A DNA stretch of 64,000 nt, taken from positions 31,261 to 95,260 of the forward strand of contig JADJVQ010000028.1 of assembly GCA_016710525.1 (NCBI GenBank), written 5' to 3'. The notes beneath the pieces were generated by a model. It saw only the letters and a list, made by a program, of their open reading frames with translations, ran no database searches and had not been told where the DNA came from. Both the position numbers and the translations under genes were made by a program. Shown here in pieces: positions 36,874 to 46,337 of this stretch (its first letter is position 1; every line of letters starts with the position of its first letter). This DNA comes from Burkholderiaceae bacterium. Lineage in GTDB: Bacteria > Pseudomonadota > Gammaproteobacteria > Burkholderiales > Burkholderiaceae_E.

Positions 36874-37542
36874 TCAGGACCAACGCCTGTCGGCCGAGTC
36901 CGACGGCTGCAGGTGCCGCACATCACCCCAGTCGTGCACCCGCCAGCCATCGGGCCCGCGCACGATGGTGTTCAGGCTCGCATTGAGCAGGTCGTGACGC
37001 CGGACGGCCGACAGGTCGATCTGCGACGCGAGCCGATAGGCACAGTCGAGGACACCGCCATGGGTCACCGCCACCACCCGTTCGCCGGGATGGCGCATGG
37101 CCAGCGCTTCGAGCGCGCGATTGACGCGTTCGTAGAAGTCCCGCAGGCTCTCGCCGCCGCCGGGCAGGCTGAAATCCGGCTCGCGCTCGCGCCAGCGCCG
37201 GAACTCGTCCGACCAGTCCCGCTCGAGTTCGACCGGGGTCAGCCCTTCGAAGGCGCCGTAATGCCGTTCGCCCAGCCCGGGCTCGACGGCCAGCGCCAGC
37301 CCCAGGGTGCGTGCGATCGGCTCGGCTGTCTGGCGCGCCCGGGAGAGGGCGCTGCTGTAGATGGCGCTCACGGGCCGCGCACTGGCCAGTTCACCCAGCC
37401 GGGCCGCGGCCTGTTCGGCCTCGGCATGCCCTTCGGGCTCCAGAGGAATGTCGATGCTGCCCTGGAAGCGGCGCTGCCGGTTCCAGGCCGTCACCCCGTG
37501 ACGGATCAGAATGACCTCGGTCACGGGCTCAGGCGGCAGCAA
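36874..37542 (-). CDS. Histidine phosphatase family protein (GpmB-like)
   Basis: This 222-residue protein has the phosphoglycerate-mutase-like catalytic motif LIRHGVTAWN near residues 12-21 (His nucleophile in RHG). It also has SSALSRARQTAEP near 63, ERHYGAFEG near 91 and the second histidine in VTHGG near 160. It is a cofactor-dependent phosphatase or mutase; the substrate cannot be told. It overlaps the upstream YbhB gene by 14 bp. Confidence 0.9.
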   Translation of the reverse strand: MLPPEPVTEVILIRHGVTAWNRQRRFQGSIDIPLEPEGHAEAEQAAARLGELASARPVSAIYSSALSRARQTAEPIARTLGLALAVEPGLGERHYGAFEGLTPVELERDWSDEFRRWREREPDFSLPGGGESLRDFYERVNRALEALAMRHPGERVVAVTHGGVLDCAYRLASQIDLSAVRRHDLLNASLNTIVRGPDGWRVHDWGDVRHLQPSDSADRRWS

Positions 37543-38161
37543 GCCGCGGATTCAGGCTGTAAGTGCCGGAAATGGAGGCTTTCCCCAGCGTATGGCGCTC
37601 GATCACCTTGAGCGCATCCGCGCCGTTGAATCGGCCCATCAGCGGCAGCACGTCGACGTCCAGCGCATAGACCGTGAACACGTAGCGATGCAGCAGCGAG
37701 TCGTTCCAGGGCGGGCACGGGCCGTCATAGCCGAAATAATCACCCGCCATGTCGGGATCGTTCGCGAACCAGCCGGTGTAGTCGTTGATCCCCTGGCGCG
37801 CCCCGCGGCCTGCGGACGGACCGGGCTTGCCGCGCGGCGTCACGGCCGATGAGTACTCGCCAGCGGCAATGGGCGGGCGCGACGCCGGCAGGTCGACCAG
37901 GATCCAGTGATGGAACGATACGCGCGCCAGACTGGCCGGCACCTCGCGCCCCTCCTGGTTGACGTCCTCGCCGCTGCTGGGGACATCGGGATCGTGGCAG
38001 ACCACCGCCAGCGACTTTGTCCCCACCGGCAGGCCGCTCCAGGCCAAGTGCGGGTTGCGGTTGCCGGACAGCGCCACGCGAGTGGCGGCATCGATCCGCC
38101 CGAAGGCGAATTCCACCGGAATCGTCGCTCCGTCGGCGAACGAATCGCTCCAGACCTTCAT
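37529..38161 (-). CDS. YbhB/YbcL-family (PEBP-like) protein
   Basis: This 210-residue protein has the phosphatidylethanolamine-binding-protein fold signatures CHDPDVP near residue 55, HHWILVDLP near 84 and GPCPPWND plus [10 protein letters not shown] near 145-165. There is no signal peptide. Bacterial members are ligand-binding proteins of unknown role. It overlaps dtd by 4 bp (ATGA) upstream and the phosphatase gene by 14 bp downstream. Confidence 0.88.
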   Translation of the reverse strand: MKVWSDSFADGATIPVEFAFGRIDAATRVALSGNRNPHLAWSGLPVGTKSLAVVCHDPDVPSSGEDVNQEGREVPASLARVSFHHWILVDLPASRPPIAAGEYSSAVTPRGKPGPSAGRGARQGINDYTGWFANDPDMAGDYFGYDGPCPPWNDSLLHRYVFTVYALDVDVLPLMGRFNGADALKVIERHTLGKASISGTYSLNPRLAAA

Positions 38162-38628
38162 GCAGTCTCCTTCCCCGGGGCCGGTTCCACCTTCAGCCAG
38201 AAGGTGACCGGCCCATCATTGACAAGATGAACCTTCATGTCGGCGCCAAACACGCCGGTTTCGACCGTAGGATACCCGTCGCGCGCCAGCTTGACGAAAT
38301 GCTCGAAAAGGTGAAGAGCATCCGCCGGCGCGGCCGCCGGCGTGAAGCTGGGCCGTGTACCGCTGCGGGTATCGGCCGCCAGCGTGAACTGCGGCACGAT
38401 CAGCAGCCCGGCCGCCGGCGCGAGGTCGCGCAGGCTGCGGTTCATCCGTCCGGCATCGTCCGGAAACACCCGAAACGACAGCAGCTTGGCCAGCAGCCCG
38501 GCCGCCTCACGCTGCGAATCGCCGCGCTGCGCGCACACCATCACCAGCAGCCCCGTGCCGATCTCGCCCGTACAACGGCCTTCGACCATCACGCGGGCCT
38601 GCGACACCCGCTGCAGCAGACCGATCAC
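38158..38628 (-). CDS. dtd: D-aminoacyl-tRNA deacylase
   Basis: This 156-residue protein starts [17 protein letters not shown], has the active-site [17 protein letters not shown] near residue 78 (family SQFTL) and the C-terminal NDGPVTFWL with the Gly-Pro motif. It removes D-amino acids from mischarged tRNA. It lies 7 bp after tyrS, which makes sense because TyrRS can charge D-tyrosine. Confidence 0.96.
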   Translation of the reverse strand: MIGLLQRVSQARVMVEGRCTGEIGTGLLVMVCAQRGDSQREAAGLLAKLLSFRVFPDDAGRMNRSLRDLAPAAGLLIVPQFTLAADTRSGTRPSFTPAAAPADALHLFEHFVKLARDGYPTVETGVFGADMKVHLVNDGPVTFWLKVEPAPGKETA

Positions 38629-38635
38629 CGGCCGC

Positions 38636-39865
38636 TCACGCGCCCACGATCACCCGTGCGAACTTGCGCTTGCCGATCTGAACGACATAAGTGCCCTCGG
38701 GCACCTTCAGCGCCTTGTCGGACACCCGCTCGCCATCCAGCCGCACACCGCCCTGCTCGACATTGCGCATCGCCTCCGAGGTGGACGGCACGAGCTGCGC
38801 CTGCTTGAGCAATTGCGCGATTCCGATCGGTGCACCCTGGACACGGACCTCGGGCAGATTCTCGGGAATCGCCCCTTCGCGGAAACGGGCATCGAAATCG
38901 GCCAGAGCCCGATCGGCCAACTCAGCCGAATGGAATCGCGTCACGATTTCCTGGGCCAGCATCACCTTCACGTCGCGCGGATTGCGCCCCTCCTCGCAGG
39001 ATTTGCGCAAGGCGTCGATCTCGGCCATGGGCCGGAACGACAGCAGCGTGAAGTACTTCCACATCAGCCCGTCGGAGATCGACATCAGCTTGCCGAACAT
39101 TTCGCCAGGCAGGTCGGTGATGCCGACATAGTTGGCCTTGGACTTCGACATCTTCTCGACCCCGTCGAGCCCCTCGAGCAGCGGCATCGTCAGGATGCAC
39201 TGAGGCTCCTGCCCATACTCGCGCTGCAGCTCCCTGCCGACCAGCAGGTTGAACTTCTGGTCGGTGCCGCCCAGCTCGATGTCGCTCTTCAGCGCGACCG
39301 AGTCGTAGCCCTGCATCAGCGGATACAGCAGTTCGTGCACGGAGATCGGCACTCCGCCCTTGTAGCGCTTGGTGAAGTCGTCGCGCTCGAGCATGCGCGC
39401 CAGCGTGTACCGCGCGGCAAGCTGGATCATGCCGCGCGCGCCCAGCGGATCGCTCCATTCGGAGTTGTAGCGGATCTCGGTCCGGGCCGGGTCCAGCACC
39501 AGGCTGGCCTGCTCGAAGTAGGTGCGGGCGTTGGCTTCGATCTGTTCGCGCGTCAGCGCCGGGCGGGTCGAGTTGCGCCCCGACGGATCGCCGATCATCG
39601 CGGTGAAATCGCCGATCAGAAAGATCACGGTGTGCCCGAGGTCCTGCAGCTGGCGCATCTTGTTCAGCACCACGGTATGGCCCAGGTGCAGGTCGGGCGC
39701 CGTCGGATCCAGCCCCAGCTTGATCCGCAGGGGGATGCCGGTCTGCTCGCTGCGCGCGAGCTTGCGCAGCCACTCCTCTTCGATCAGCAGTTCGTCGCAG
39801 CCTCGAAGGCTGACTCTCAAGGCCTCTCGGGCCTGCGCGCTGATCGGCGAATTTCCGGCGTTCAT
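38636..39865 (-). CDS. tyrS: Tyrosyl-tRNA synthetase
   Basis: This 409-residue class I synthetase has the HIGH-type motif HLGH near residue 60, the KMSKS motif near residue 240 and a C-terminal S4 RNA-binding domain (about 345-405, with [13 protein letters not shown]). It belongs to the TyrZ-like subgroup by length. The upstream leader contains a terminator-like hairpin. It is divergent from the M23 peptidase gene and followed by dtd. Confidence 0.97.
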   Translation of the reverse strand: MNAGNSPISAQAREALRVSLRGCDELLIEEEWLRKLARSEQTGIPLRIKLGLDPTAPDLHLGHTVVLNKMRQLQDLGHTVIFLIGDFTAMIGDPSGRNSTRPALTREQIEANARTYFEQASLVLDPARTEIRYNSEWSDPLGARGMIQLAARYTLARMLERDDFTKRYKGGVPISVHELLYPLMQGYDSVALKSDIELGGTDQKFNLLVGRELQREYGQEPQCILTMPLLEGLDGVEKMSKSKANYVGITDLPGEMFGKLMSISDGLMWKYFTLLSFRPMAEIDALRKSCEEGRNPRDVKVMLAQEIVTRFHSAELADRALADFDARFREGAIPENLPEVRVQGAPIGIAQLLKQAQLVPSTSEAMRNVEQGGVRLDGERVSDKALKVPEGTYVVQIGKRKFARVIVGA

Positions 39866-40005
39866 GGGGAAACCTGGTGGGGATTAAGCCTATTGGATTA
39901 CAATGGCGGCAGGCTGCTTCGAGGCTCAGCGGGTCGTTTTGCGTGCGCGAAAATGCGCGCCTGCTCCGACCACCGCACTGTGCGTTCCGGCTCGCGCCTG
40001 CAGAC

Positions 40006-40032
40006 AAAAAACACCTGACGCAAGCGTCAGGT
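40006..40032 (-). terminator. Terminator-like hairpin upstream of tyrS
   Basis: The stem ACCTGACG/CGTCAGGT (loop CTTG) is followed on the minus strand by G then T6. It lies 141 bp before the tyrS start, between divergent genes, so it cannot end a known gene. It may be an attenuator of the tyrS leader or the end of a short antisense RNA to the M23 mRNA leader. Confidence 0.5.
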
Positions 40033-40094
40033 TGAATCCAGGGATTCTATCCGACCCGAGAGCCGGGTCAGATCAAGAAAGCACAATCGAAACA

Positions 40095-41402
40095 ATGCCA
40101 GCCCGTCTTAGTCTTCGTCAGGTCGCTTTGCTCGTCGCACTGGTGGGCGGCCTGGGTGCGGTGACCGCATTCGGAGTCGCGCCAATCGCCGACTCCGCTG
40201 TCCCGCCAGCCGTCACCATCACCGAATCCATCGCGGTCTCGCTCAGCGCCAGCGAAAGCGCCGACAGCTTCCTGCAGAGCGAATTGATCCGCCGCGGCGA
40301 CACCCTGTCCAGTGTGCTGGTGCGCCTGGGTGCCAATGACCCCGAATTCCTGCGTTTCGCCGCGCTCGATCCGCTCGCCCGCAAGGCGCTCACACTGCGT
40401 CCCGGCCGCAGCGTGCGAGCCGAACTCGATTCGCTGGGCCGGGTTCTGAAATTCGCCTACCGCGGCACCGGCCTCGAGGACGACACCAGTGCGGCCGACG
40501 CGAACAAGCGGCTGGTGATCCGTCGCAGCAACGACCAGCTCGTGGCCGCCGAAGAAGCCGCTCCGATCGAGCGCAGCACCGAGATGCGCCAGGTCGAGGT
40601 CCGCTCATCGCTGTTCGCCGCCACCGATGCGGCCGGCGTGCCCGAATCGGTCGCCATCCAGATCTCCGAAATCTTCGGCGGCGACATCGATCTGCAGCGT
40701 GACGTGCGCCGCGGCGATCGGCTGAGGGTCGTCTACGAACTGCTGCGCGAGAGCGACAGCTTCGATTCGGCTGTGGCCACCCGGGTCCTCGCCGCCGAAC
40801 TCGTCGTCAAGGGCAAGTCGCACCAGGCGGTCTGGTTCGAGCGCAAAGGACGCGGCGAGTACTACGGCTTCGATGGCAAGAGCCTCAAGAAGGCCTACCT
40901 GCTCAACCCGCTCGAATTCAGCCGCATCACCTCCGGATTCACCGAAGAACGCATGCACCCGATCATGCGCGACTGGCGCGCCCACAAGGGCGTCGACTTC
41001 GCGGCACCGATCGGCACCCGGGTCCGGTCCGCGGCCGATGGCGTGGTCGAATTCATCGGCAAGCAGCGCGGCTACGGCAATGTCGTGATCCTCAAGCATG
41101 CCAAGGAACAGAGCACGCTCTACGCCCACCTGCAGGACTTCGCCGACGGCCTGAAGATCGGCTCCAAGGTGGATCAGGGCGACATCATCGGCACGGTCGG
41201 GATGAGCGGCTGGAGCACTGGCCCGCACCTGCACTACGAGCTTCGCGTGGCCGGCGAACACGTCGATCCCATGTCGGTCGCCGTCATGCCTGATGTCCGC
41301 ACCCTCGATGCAACCGATCGCGGCAATTTCAGTGCCTCGATCGCCCAGTTTCGGCACCGCTTCGCCCTGTTGAACACGGTTCGTACCGCCGCGTTCCAGT
41401 AA
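40095..41402 (+). CDS. M23-family metallopeptidase (murein hydrolase type)
   Basis: This 435-residue protein has an N-terminal membrane/signal helix (about 8-30), a middle region with a LysM/OapA-like segment (RRGDTLSSVLVRLG near 60), and a C-terminal M23 domain. The zinc ligands are in HKGVDFAAP (H and D near 300) and HLHYEL near 382. It probably cleaves or remodels peptidoglycan cross-bridges in the periplasm. Start 40095 is preferred because it gives the signal helix directly; the frame stays open upstream to 39903. It is upstream of anmK in the usual order. Confidence 0.92.
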   Translation: MPARLSLRQVALLVALVGGLGAVTAFGVAPIADSAVPPAVTITESIAVSLSASESADSFLQSELIRRGDTLSSVLVRLGANDPEFLRFAALDPLARKALTLRPGRSVRAELDSLGRVLKFAYRGTGLEDDTSAADANKRLVIRRSNDQLVAAEEAAPIERSTEMRQVEVRSSLFAATDAAGVPESVAIQISEIFGGDIDLQRDVRRGDRLRVVYELLRESDSFDSAVATRVLAAELVVKGKSHQAVWFERKGRGEYYGFDGKSLKKAYLLNPLEFSRITSGFTEERMHPIMRDWRAHKGVDFAAPIGTRVRSAADGVVEFIGKQRGYGNVVILKHAKEQSTLYAHLQDFADGLKIGSKVDQGDIIGTVGMSGWSTGPHLHYELRVAGEHVDPMSVAVMPDVRTLDATDRGNFSASIAQFRHRFALLNTVRTAAFQ

Positions 41403-41444
41403 CGCTCCAGCCCCGATCCGGCGACCTGCGCATCTGGCGAGCCC

Positions 41445-42572
41445 ATGTCGCCTCCTGACCGGCACCGGGGCCCGCTTTACCTTGGGCTGATGTCGGGCAC
41501 CAGCCTCGACGCGATCGACGGTGCGCTGGTGCGATGGTCGCCCGAAGGGCCCGACACTCTCGCCTTCACCAGCCAGGCCTTCGATCCGGCGCTGCGGGCT
41601 GAACTGCTCGCATTGCAGGCACCCGGCCCTGATGAACTGCATCGCGCCGCGCTGGCGGCGGTCGGTTTGTCGCGTGCCTATGCCGGCGTTTGCGCCGAAC
41701 TGATGCGGCATCTGCCGCAACGCTCTGTCGTCGCGGCGATCGGGGCTCACGGGCAGACCGTGCGTCACCGCCCCGACGCGGATTACACCCTTCAGTTGCT
41801 CAACGGCGCATTGCTGGCCGAACTCACGGGATGGCCTGTCGTCTGCGACTTTCGAAGCGCCGACATCGCCGCGGGCGGCCAGGGGGCACCGCTGGTCCCG
41901 GCTTTCCACGCGCGCGTTTTCGGCAGCGCTGTGCAGCGACGCGCCATCGTCAACCTGGGCGGCATCGCCAATGTCAGCCTGTTGTCACCATCGGGCGACA
42001 TTTCCGGCTTCGACACGGGTCCGGCCAATGTGCTGATGGATTTGTGGGCGTCGCGCAGCCTGGGCCACCCTCTGGACACCGACGGAAAACTCGCCGCCTC
42101 AGGCTCGGTCGATACCGCACTGCTCGAACAGTTGCTCGACGAGCCCTATTTTTTGCGGCCGGCCCCGAAAAGCACGGGCCGGGACCTGTTCAACGCGCAA
42201 TGGCTCGATGCACGTCTGCGTCGCCGCGCGGCGGCGGCGGCCCCGCCGTCGGCAGCCGACGTCCAGGCCACCCTGGCCGAACTGACCGCCCGAACCGTGG
42301 CCGATGCCTGCCGCGACTTCGGAGCCGACGCCATTTTCTTGTGCGGTGGAGGTGCGTTCAATCCGGTGCTGCGCAGCCGGATATCTGCGCTGGCCGGGAC
42401 CGCGTTAGTGAGCGATACCGGCACACTGGGCGCCCCGCCTGAGGCGGTCGAGGCGGTGGCTTTCGCCTGGCTCGCCCATTGTCGGATGGCCGGGTTGCCC
42501 GGCAACCTGCCGGCAGTGACCGGCGCCCGCGGCCCACGCGTCTTGGGGGCGCTCTATCCGGGCAATGCCTGA
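41445..42572 (+). CDS. anmK: Anhydro-N-acetylmuramic acid kinase
   Basis: This 375-residue protein has the ATP-binding GLMSGTSLDAIDGALV near residue 10, GAHGQTVRH near 105, NLGGIANVS near 168 and GGGAFNP near 302. It phosphorylates and hydrolyses anhydro-MurNAc during cell-wall recycling. It follows the M23 gene by 42 bp, a functionally sensible neighbour. Confidence 0.96.
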   Translation: MSPPDRHRGPLYLGLMSGTSLDAIDGALVRWSPEGPDTLAFTSQAFDPALRAELLALQAPGPDELHRAALAAVGLSRAYAGVCAELMRHLPQRSVVAAIGAHGQTVRHRPDADYTLQLLNGALLAELTGWPVVCDFRSADIAAGGQGAPLVPAFHARVFGSAVQRRAIVNLGGIANVSLLSPSGDISGFDTGPANVLMDLWASRSLGHPLDTDGKLAASGSVDTALLEQLLDEPYFLRPAPKSTGRDLFNAQWLDARLRRRAAAAAPPSAADVQATLAELTARTVADACRDFGADAIFLCGGGAFNPVLRSRISALAGTALVSDTGTLGAPPEAVEAVAFAWLAHCRMAGLPGNLPAVTGARGPRVLGALYPGNA

Positions 42573-42617
42573 ACCCTGACCCCGCCGGGACCGCAGCTTG
42601 CTGCCTCGTCAGCCCGT

Positions 42618-42968
42618 TCAGGCCGAAAACGACGACCCGCAGCCGCAGGTGGTGGTGGCGTTCGGGTTCTTGATCACGAACTGGGCGCCGTCGAGATCAT
42701 CCTTGTAGTCGATTTCAGCACCGACCAGGTATTGATAGCTCATCGCATCGATGAGCAGCGTGACGCCGTTCTTGCTCATCACGGTGTCGTCTTCGTTGGT
42801 TTCTTCGTCGAAGGTGAAACCGTACTGGAAGCCCGAGCAACCACCGCCCTGCACGAACACGCGCAGCTTCAGATTGTTGTTGCCCTCCTCGTCGATCAAC
42901 TGCTTGACCTTGTCGGCCGCACTTTCGGTGAAGACCAGGGGTGCTGGCATTTCGGCAACTGCGTTCAT
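42618..42968 (-). CDS. erpA: Iron-sulfur cluster insertion protein ErpA
   Basis: This 116-residue A-type carrier has the three conserved cysteines, one in GGGCSGF near residue 44 and two in TCGCGSSF at the C-terminus. It delivers Fe-S clusters, for example to IspG/IspH. Start 42968 ([10 protein letters not shown]) fits family length. It is convergent with anmK, with a 45-bp gap. Confidence 0.96.
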   Translation of the reverse strand: MNAVAEMPAPLVFTESAADKVKQLIDEEGNNNLKLRVFVQGGGCSGFQYGFTFDEETNEDDTVMSKNGVTLLIDAMSYQYLVGAEIDYKDDLDGAQFVIKNPNATTTCGCGSSFSA

Positions 42969-43110
42969 TCTGGAAATCTCCCGTGAGTGACTGATTGTAG
43001 TGCTCGGGCATAAACCCTGCACCTCGTCCGGATATCCGTCGGTCGCACCGATGCGTCGCGCATCGGGAGAACTCCGACGCGATGGCCGGCCGGTACTGCC
43101 CCGCGGTGAT

Positions 43111-43506
43111 TCAGTCCTTGCTGACCGCCAGCTTCAATGCCGGCCGTTCGCTGTCCAGCGGCGCCAGGGCGCCTTCGATCATCGCACCGGGATGCATCTC
43201 CAAGGAGCGATAGCGGACGTTGCCGAGAATCTTCGCCTTGGGCTGGAGTTCGAGCACTTCATCGGCCTGCACCGGCCCCTCGATCGTGCCGTTGACGACC
43301 AGGTGATGGGCGTGCACCGGCCCTCGAACCCGACCGAGTTCGGAGACCACCAGTGCACCGGCTCCCCCATCGGCCACGCTCACGCTGCCCAGGACCTCGC
43401 CATCGATCCGCAAGCCGCCCTTGAAACGGATATTGCCCTCGACGACGGTTCCCGACCCGATCAGGCTCTCGATCGGACCGACCCCGGCCTTCTTGTTCCC
43501 GAACAT
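43111..43506 (-). CDS. Bactofilin (polymer-forming cytoskeletal protein)
   Basis: This 131-residue protein has the right-handed beta-helix core of bactofilins (DUF583, about 20-105), with repeating hydrophobic strands such as [18 protein letters not shown] and [14 protein letters not shown]. The ends are short and disordered. It polymerises in the cytoplasm and often organises cell-wall enzymes, which fits the nearby M23 and anmK genes. It lies between erpA and the DUF6776-like gene, a common Burkholderiales order. Confidence 0.92.
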   Translation of the reverse strand: MFGNKKAGVGPIESLIGSGTVVEGNIRFKGGLRIDGEVLGSVSVADGGAGALVVSELGRVRGPVHAHHLVVNGTIEGPVQADEVLELQPKAKILGNVRYRSLEMHPGAMIEGALAPLDSERPALKLAVSKD

Positions 43507-43549
43507 GCAATCTCCCGATAGGGCAAGCCCTGGCCAAGCGCAACCGGAC

Positions 43550-44278
43550 TCAGGGCATGGCGGTCTGCTGGGCGCGTACAGCGCTGCCTTCCAGAACGCG
43601 CAACTGGACCGAGCGCACGATCGCCCCCGCCGGCAACGGTACCACCGCCTGCACCCGATGGGCGCGCCGGAAATGGAGCTTGAACATTTCGCGCAACACC
43701 GGCGAGGTCCCCTGATCCGGCACGATCAGCGTCGTGGTGCGCCCCGACGCCTGGAGCTGCACCTGGAGCTGCAGCGACCCGTCGAAATCGCGCTCCAGAC
43801 GCCCGCCCTGCGTGATCAGCGCTCGAAAAGACAGCTGTGACTGCGCCGCATCGAACTCCACTCGAAACCCCCGAACCGCCATGCCGGCCTGCCCGTCGGC
43901 CGCTGGCAGGACACTTTCGAGGTATGTCAGATCGGATCTCAGGCGAGCATTGTCGATTTCAAGTTCACGGACTTGCCTGGCGAGACGCTCGGCGGCGCTG
44001 CGCTCCACCTTGACCTGGCTGTCCGCGGCGTTGGCAATGGCCTGGAGCCGATTGAGCTCGGCGGCCTCGAGTCGGCGCGCTTGCTCGCTCCGCGCGGCCC
44101 CTTGCGCCTCCACATCCCCGGCGGAGGGTGCGGGCCGTGTCGCCCACCACGCTCCGAGCGCAACACCGGCCAGCAGTGCCAACAGAATGGCACCCACCCG
44201 GATCGACCACGATCGAGGACGACGAATGATGAGCGTGGGTGCCGCGCGCGCGCGCCATCGACGGCTCAGCCTGAACAT
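43550..44278 (-). CDS. DUF6776-like single-pass membrane protein with coiled coil
   Basis: This 242-residue protein has a basic N-terminus, one transmembrane helix (about 27-48), a heptad-rich coiled coil (about 55-115) and a C-terminal beta-rich domain. The C-terminal domain holds FDGSLQLQVQLQASGRTT and the end VLEGSAVRAQQ. The start at 44278 (MFRLSRRW) places the basic residues before the helix. The function is not known; it resembles the uncharacterised family that accompanies bactofilin and rpsI in this order. A role in envelope organisation is only a guess. Confidence 0.75.
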   Translation of the reverse strand: MFRLSRRWRARAAPTLIIRRPRSWSIRVGAILLALLAGVALGAWWATRPAPSAGDVEAQGAARSEQARRLEAAELNRLQAIANAADSQVKVERSAAERLARQVRELEIDNARLRSDLTYLESVLPAADGQAGMAVRGFRVEFDAAQSQLSFRALITQGGRLERDFDGSLQLQVQLQASGRTTTLIVPDQGTSPVLREMFKLHFRRAHRVQAVVPLPAGAIVRSVQLRVLEGSAVRAQQTAMP

Positions 44279-44349
44279 CGGCTCGGCTCCCCGGGACAGG
44301 CGGGTTGCAGGCAACCCCGCAGGGGTCGTATTGAACGAAAGCTCACCCC

Positions 44350-44380
44350 AAAACGACACAAGCCGCCCAGGGCGGCTTGT
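44350..44380 (-). terminator. Terminator after rpsI
   Basis: A 10-bp perfect stem (ACAAGCCGCC/GGCGGCTTGT, 3-nt loop) is followed on the minus strand by GTCGTTTTG. The T tract is weak, but the position 49 bp after the rpsI stop is right. Confidence 0.65.
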
Positions 44381-44428
44381 TCTGTCTGCAGGCAATGGGG
44401 CAACGAAGCGCCATCGCCCGGCAGCGCA

Positions 44429-44821
44429 TCAGCGCTTGGAGAACTGCTTGCGCCGACGCGCCTTGTGCAGACCGACCTTCTTGCGCTCGACTTCGCGCGC
44501 ATCGCGCGTCACGAGTCCGGCACGCGACAGCGTGGGTTTGAGTGTTTCGTCGAAATCGATCAGTGCGCGCGTGATGCCGTGGCGAACCGCACCGGCCTGG
44601 CCGCTTTCGCCCCCGCCATCGACATTGACCATCACGTCGAAAGACTCGAGGTTGTTCGTGAGTTCCAGCGGCTGGCGAACGACCATCCGGCCGGTTTCGC
44701 GGGCAAAGTAGCTGTCGAGCGGCTTGCCGTTGACGACCATGCGGCCGCTGCCCTTCTTCAGGAACACGCGGGCCACGGAAGTCTTGCGTCGGCCAGTGCC
44801 GTAGTAGTAATCGCCGATCAT
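44429..44821 (-). CDS. rpsI: 30S ribosomal protein S9
   Basis: This 130-residue protein has [19 protein letters not shown] near the N-terminus and the basic tail [17 protein letters not shown], which reaches the P-site tRNA in the ribosome. It lies one base after rplM, the invariant rplM-rpsI order. Confidence 0.98.
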   Translation of the reverse strand: MIGDYYYGTGRRKTSVARVFLKKGSGRMVVNGKPLDSYFARETGRMVVRQPLELTNNLESFDVMVNVDGGGESGQAGAVRHGITRALIDFDETLKPTLSRAGLVTRDAREVERKKVGLHKARRRKQFSKR

Positions 44822-44822
44822 G

Positions 44823-45251
44823 TCAGATCTCCAGAGCCTTGGGCTGCTGTGCGGTATGGGGATGAGTGGGCTCTGCGTAGATCTTGAGCTTCTTGATCAT
44901 CGCGTAACCCAGCGGGCCTTTGGGCAGCATGCCCTTGACGGCGTGTTCGAGCGCCCGCCCCGGGAACCGAGACTGCATCTTGCCGAACGTCGTTTCGGAG
45001 ATGCCGCCCGGGTAGCCGCTGTGACGGTAGTATTTTTTGCCCTCGGCCTTGTCGCCCGTGACGCGCAACTGGCCCGCGTTCACCACGACGATGAAATCGC
45101 CGGTATCCACGTGAGGCGTGAATTCGGGCTTGTGCTTGCCACGCAGTCGCAGCGCGATCTCGGCTGCCAGGCGGCCGAGCACCTTGTCGGTGGCGTCGAC
45201 CACGAACCAGTCATGCGTCACCTCATGGGGCTTGGCGGAAAACGTCTTCAT
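44823..45251 (-). CDS. rplM: 50S ribosomal protein L13
   Basis: This 142-residue protein starts [20 protein letters not shown] and has the family signature [11 protein letters not shown] near residue 107. It heads the rplM-rpsI operon. The region upstream contains a separate small-RNA candidate on the same strand, whose terminator lies 240 bp before this start. Confidence 0.98.
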   Translation of the reverse strand: MKTFSAKPHEVTHDWFVVDATDKVLGRLAAEIALRLRGKHKPEFTPHVDTGDFIVVVNAGQLRVTGDKAEGKKYYRHSGYPGGISETTFGKMQSRFPGRALEHAVKGMLPKGPLGYAMIKKLKIYAEPTHPHTAQQPKALEI

Positions 45252-45494
45252 CGGAATACCTGTCTAAGGAACACCCGCCCGCTCAGCATGAAAACCGGAT
45301 GAGCTGTTGGCGGATGAGCTGATGGCGGAAAGCCTGATATTCTAACGCGCTCTTTAGCAGCTCGTCAAAGGGCAGCGCAATCCAGGGCCAATTGAGTCGA
45401 CGGTCAAGCGCAACCGATGGCCAGCGCAGCGCGGGCCAGCACGGCCACGAGACGGAACAGGACGCCTGTGTCGCGTGCGATTGGCCAAACGGGC

Positions 45495-45525
45495 AAAAAA
45501 AAAGCCCGATCGCAGGGATCGGGCT
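45495..45525 (-). terminator. Strong Rho-independent terminator of the small-RNA candidate
   Basis: The 9-bp stem AGCCCGATC/GATCGGGCT with a 5-nt loop is followed on the minus strand by nine T. No protein gene on this strand ends here, so it must close a noncoding transcript. Confidence 0.88.
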
Positions 45526-45583
45526 GAATCCACCAAAGGAGGAGGGTGGAGGAGACATCGGCAGGTCGTCGGTGACAACCAAT
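45495..45583 (-). ncRNA. Candidate small RNA with an anti-Shine-Dalgarno hairpin loop
   Basis: A transcript of about 89 nt is predicted from a promoter at 45590-45618 to the terminator at 45495. It has three hairpins in order. The first is a 7-bp stem GGUUGUC/GACGACC (45564-45580) with one G-U pair. The second is CCACC/GGUGG (45530-45549) with a ten-base loop CUCCUCCUUU. The third is the terminator. A single-stranded UGUCUCCUC lies just before the second hairpin. Loops with CUCCUCC can pair with ribosome binding sites; the layout recalls the CCUCCUCCC-motif (cuckoo/CcsR) RNAs of alphaproteobacteria. I do not recognise it as a named family. Confidence 0.7.
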
Positions 45584-45589
45584 GACTGA

Positions 45590-45618
45590 AGTCTACCGAG
45601 ATCCATGCTGCGCCGCAA
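45590..45618 (-). promoter_or_regulatory. Sigma-70 promoter of the small-RNA candidate
   Basis: On the minus strand, TTGCGG (45618-45613) and TAGACT (45595-45590) are separated by exactly 17 bp. The start point would be about 45583. The DNA further upstream (45650-45720) is unusually AT-rich for this genome. Confidence 0.68.
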
Positions 45619-45860
45619 GATATTTGTCGCATCGCACCAATTCCCTCCATTTCAGAATTTCATCCCAATCGATTCAATCAAGTATTTGTTTTAAAAGGTA
45701 ATTTTTTCAACGCCAATCCAGCAAGTCCCGCGTCGATTCGGCGGAAAATCGAAACTAGAGTGCCTTGCCTAATTTTATATTCCGCATTGCACCATCGAAG
45801 TGCCTGGCGAATTCACTCAGCGCCACCTCCGGTCTTCAACACGAGCAGGAATCACGAACC

Positions 45861-46283
45861 ATGGAATGCACAGTCAAGTGGACAGGCCTCGAGGGAATGA
45901 GCTTTCTCGCCGAGACGGGCAGTGGACACGCCACCCTGATGGATGGCGCGATCGACGGCGGGGGCCGCAACCTGGCGCCCCGGCCGATGGAACTCGTGCT
46001 CGCGGGCACGGGCGGCTGCACTGCGTATGACGTGGTGCTCATCCTGCGCAAGAGCGGCCAGGACATCCGCGCCTGCGATGTGCAGCTCAAGGCGCAGCGC
46101 GCCGACACCGACCCCAAGGTCTTCACCGCGATTCATTTCCATTTCACGGTGCGCGGACGCGCGCTCAAGCCCAATCTGGTCGAGCGCGCGATCAAGCTGT
46201 CGCACGACAAATATTGCTCGGCATCGGCCATGCTGGCCAAGACCGCCACCATCACGATGGACTGGGAAGTGCTCGAAGACTGA
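45861..46283 (+). CDS. OsmC-family protein
   Basis: This 140-residue protein has the family core GGGRNLAPRPMELVLAGTGGCTAYDV near residue 38. It has one conserved cysteine there (GGCTAYDV) and the second in HDKYCSAS near residue 117. OsmC/Ohr proteins are thiol peroxidases that reduce organic hydroperoxides; this YhfA-like subgroup is less well characterised. Start 45861 (MECTVKW) is chosen for its fit to family length. It is divergent from the small-RNA candidate across an AT-rich spacer. Confidence 0.92.
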   Translation: MECTVKWTGLEGMSFLAETGSGHATLMDGAIDGGGRNLAPRPMELVLAGTGGCTAYDVVLILRKSGQDIRACDVQLKAQRADTDPKVFTAIHFHFTVRGRALKPNLVERAIKLSHDKYCSASAMLAKTATITMDWEVLED

Positions 46284-46337
46284 GCGCCAGGCGAAACCGC
46301 GCCTCAAGCGCGGCCGGCACCCGTGCCCAAGCCCCTG

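Noticed and set aside
45283..45618. A 111-codon minus-strand frame upstream of rplM.
   Set aside because: It runs through the small-RNA promoter region, its hairpins and its terminator, which cannot be translated sense. Composition is unlike a protein.
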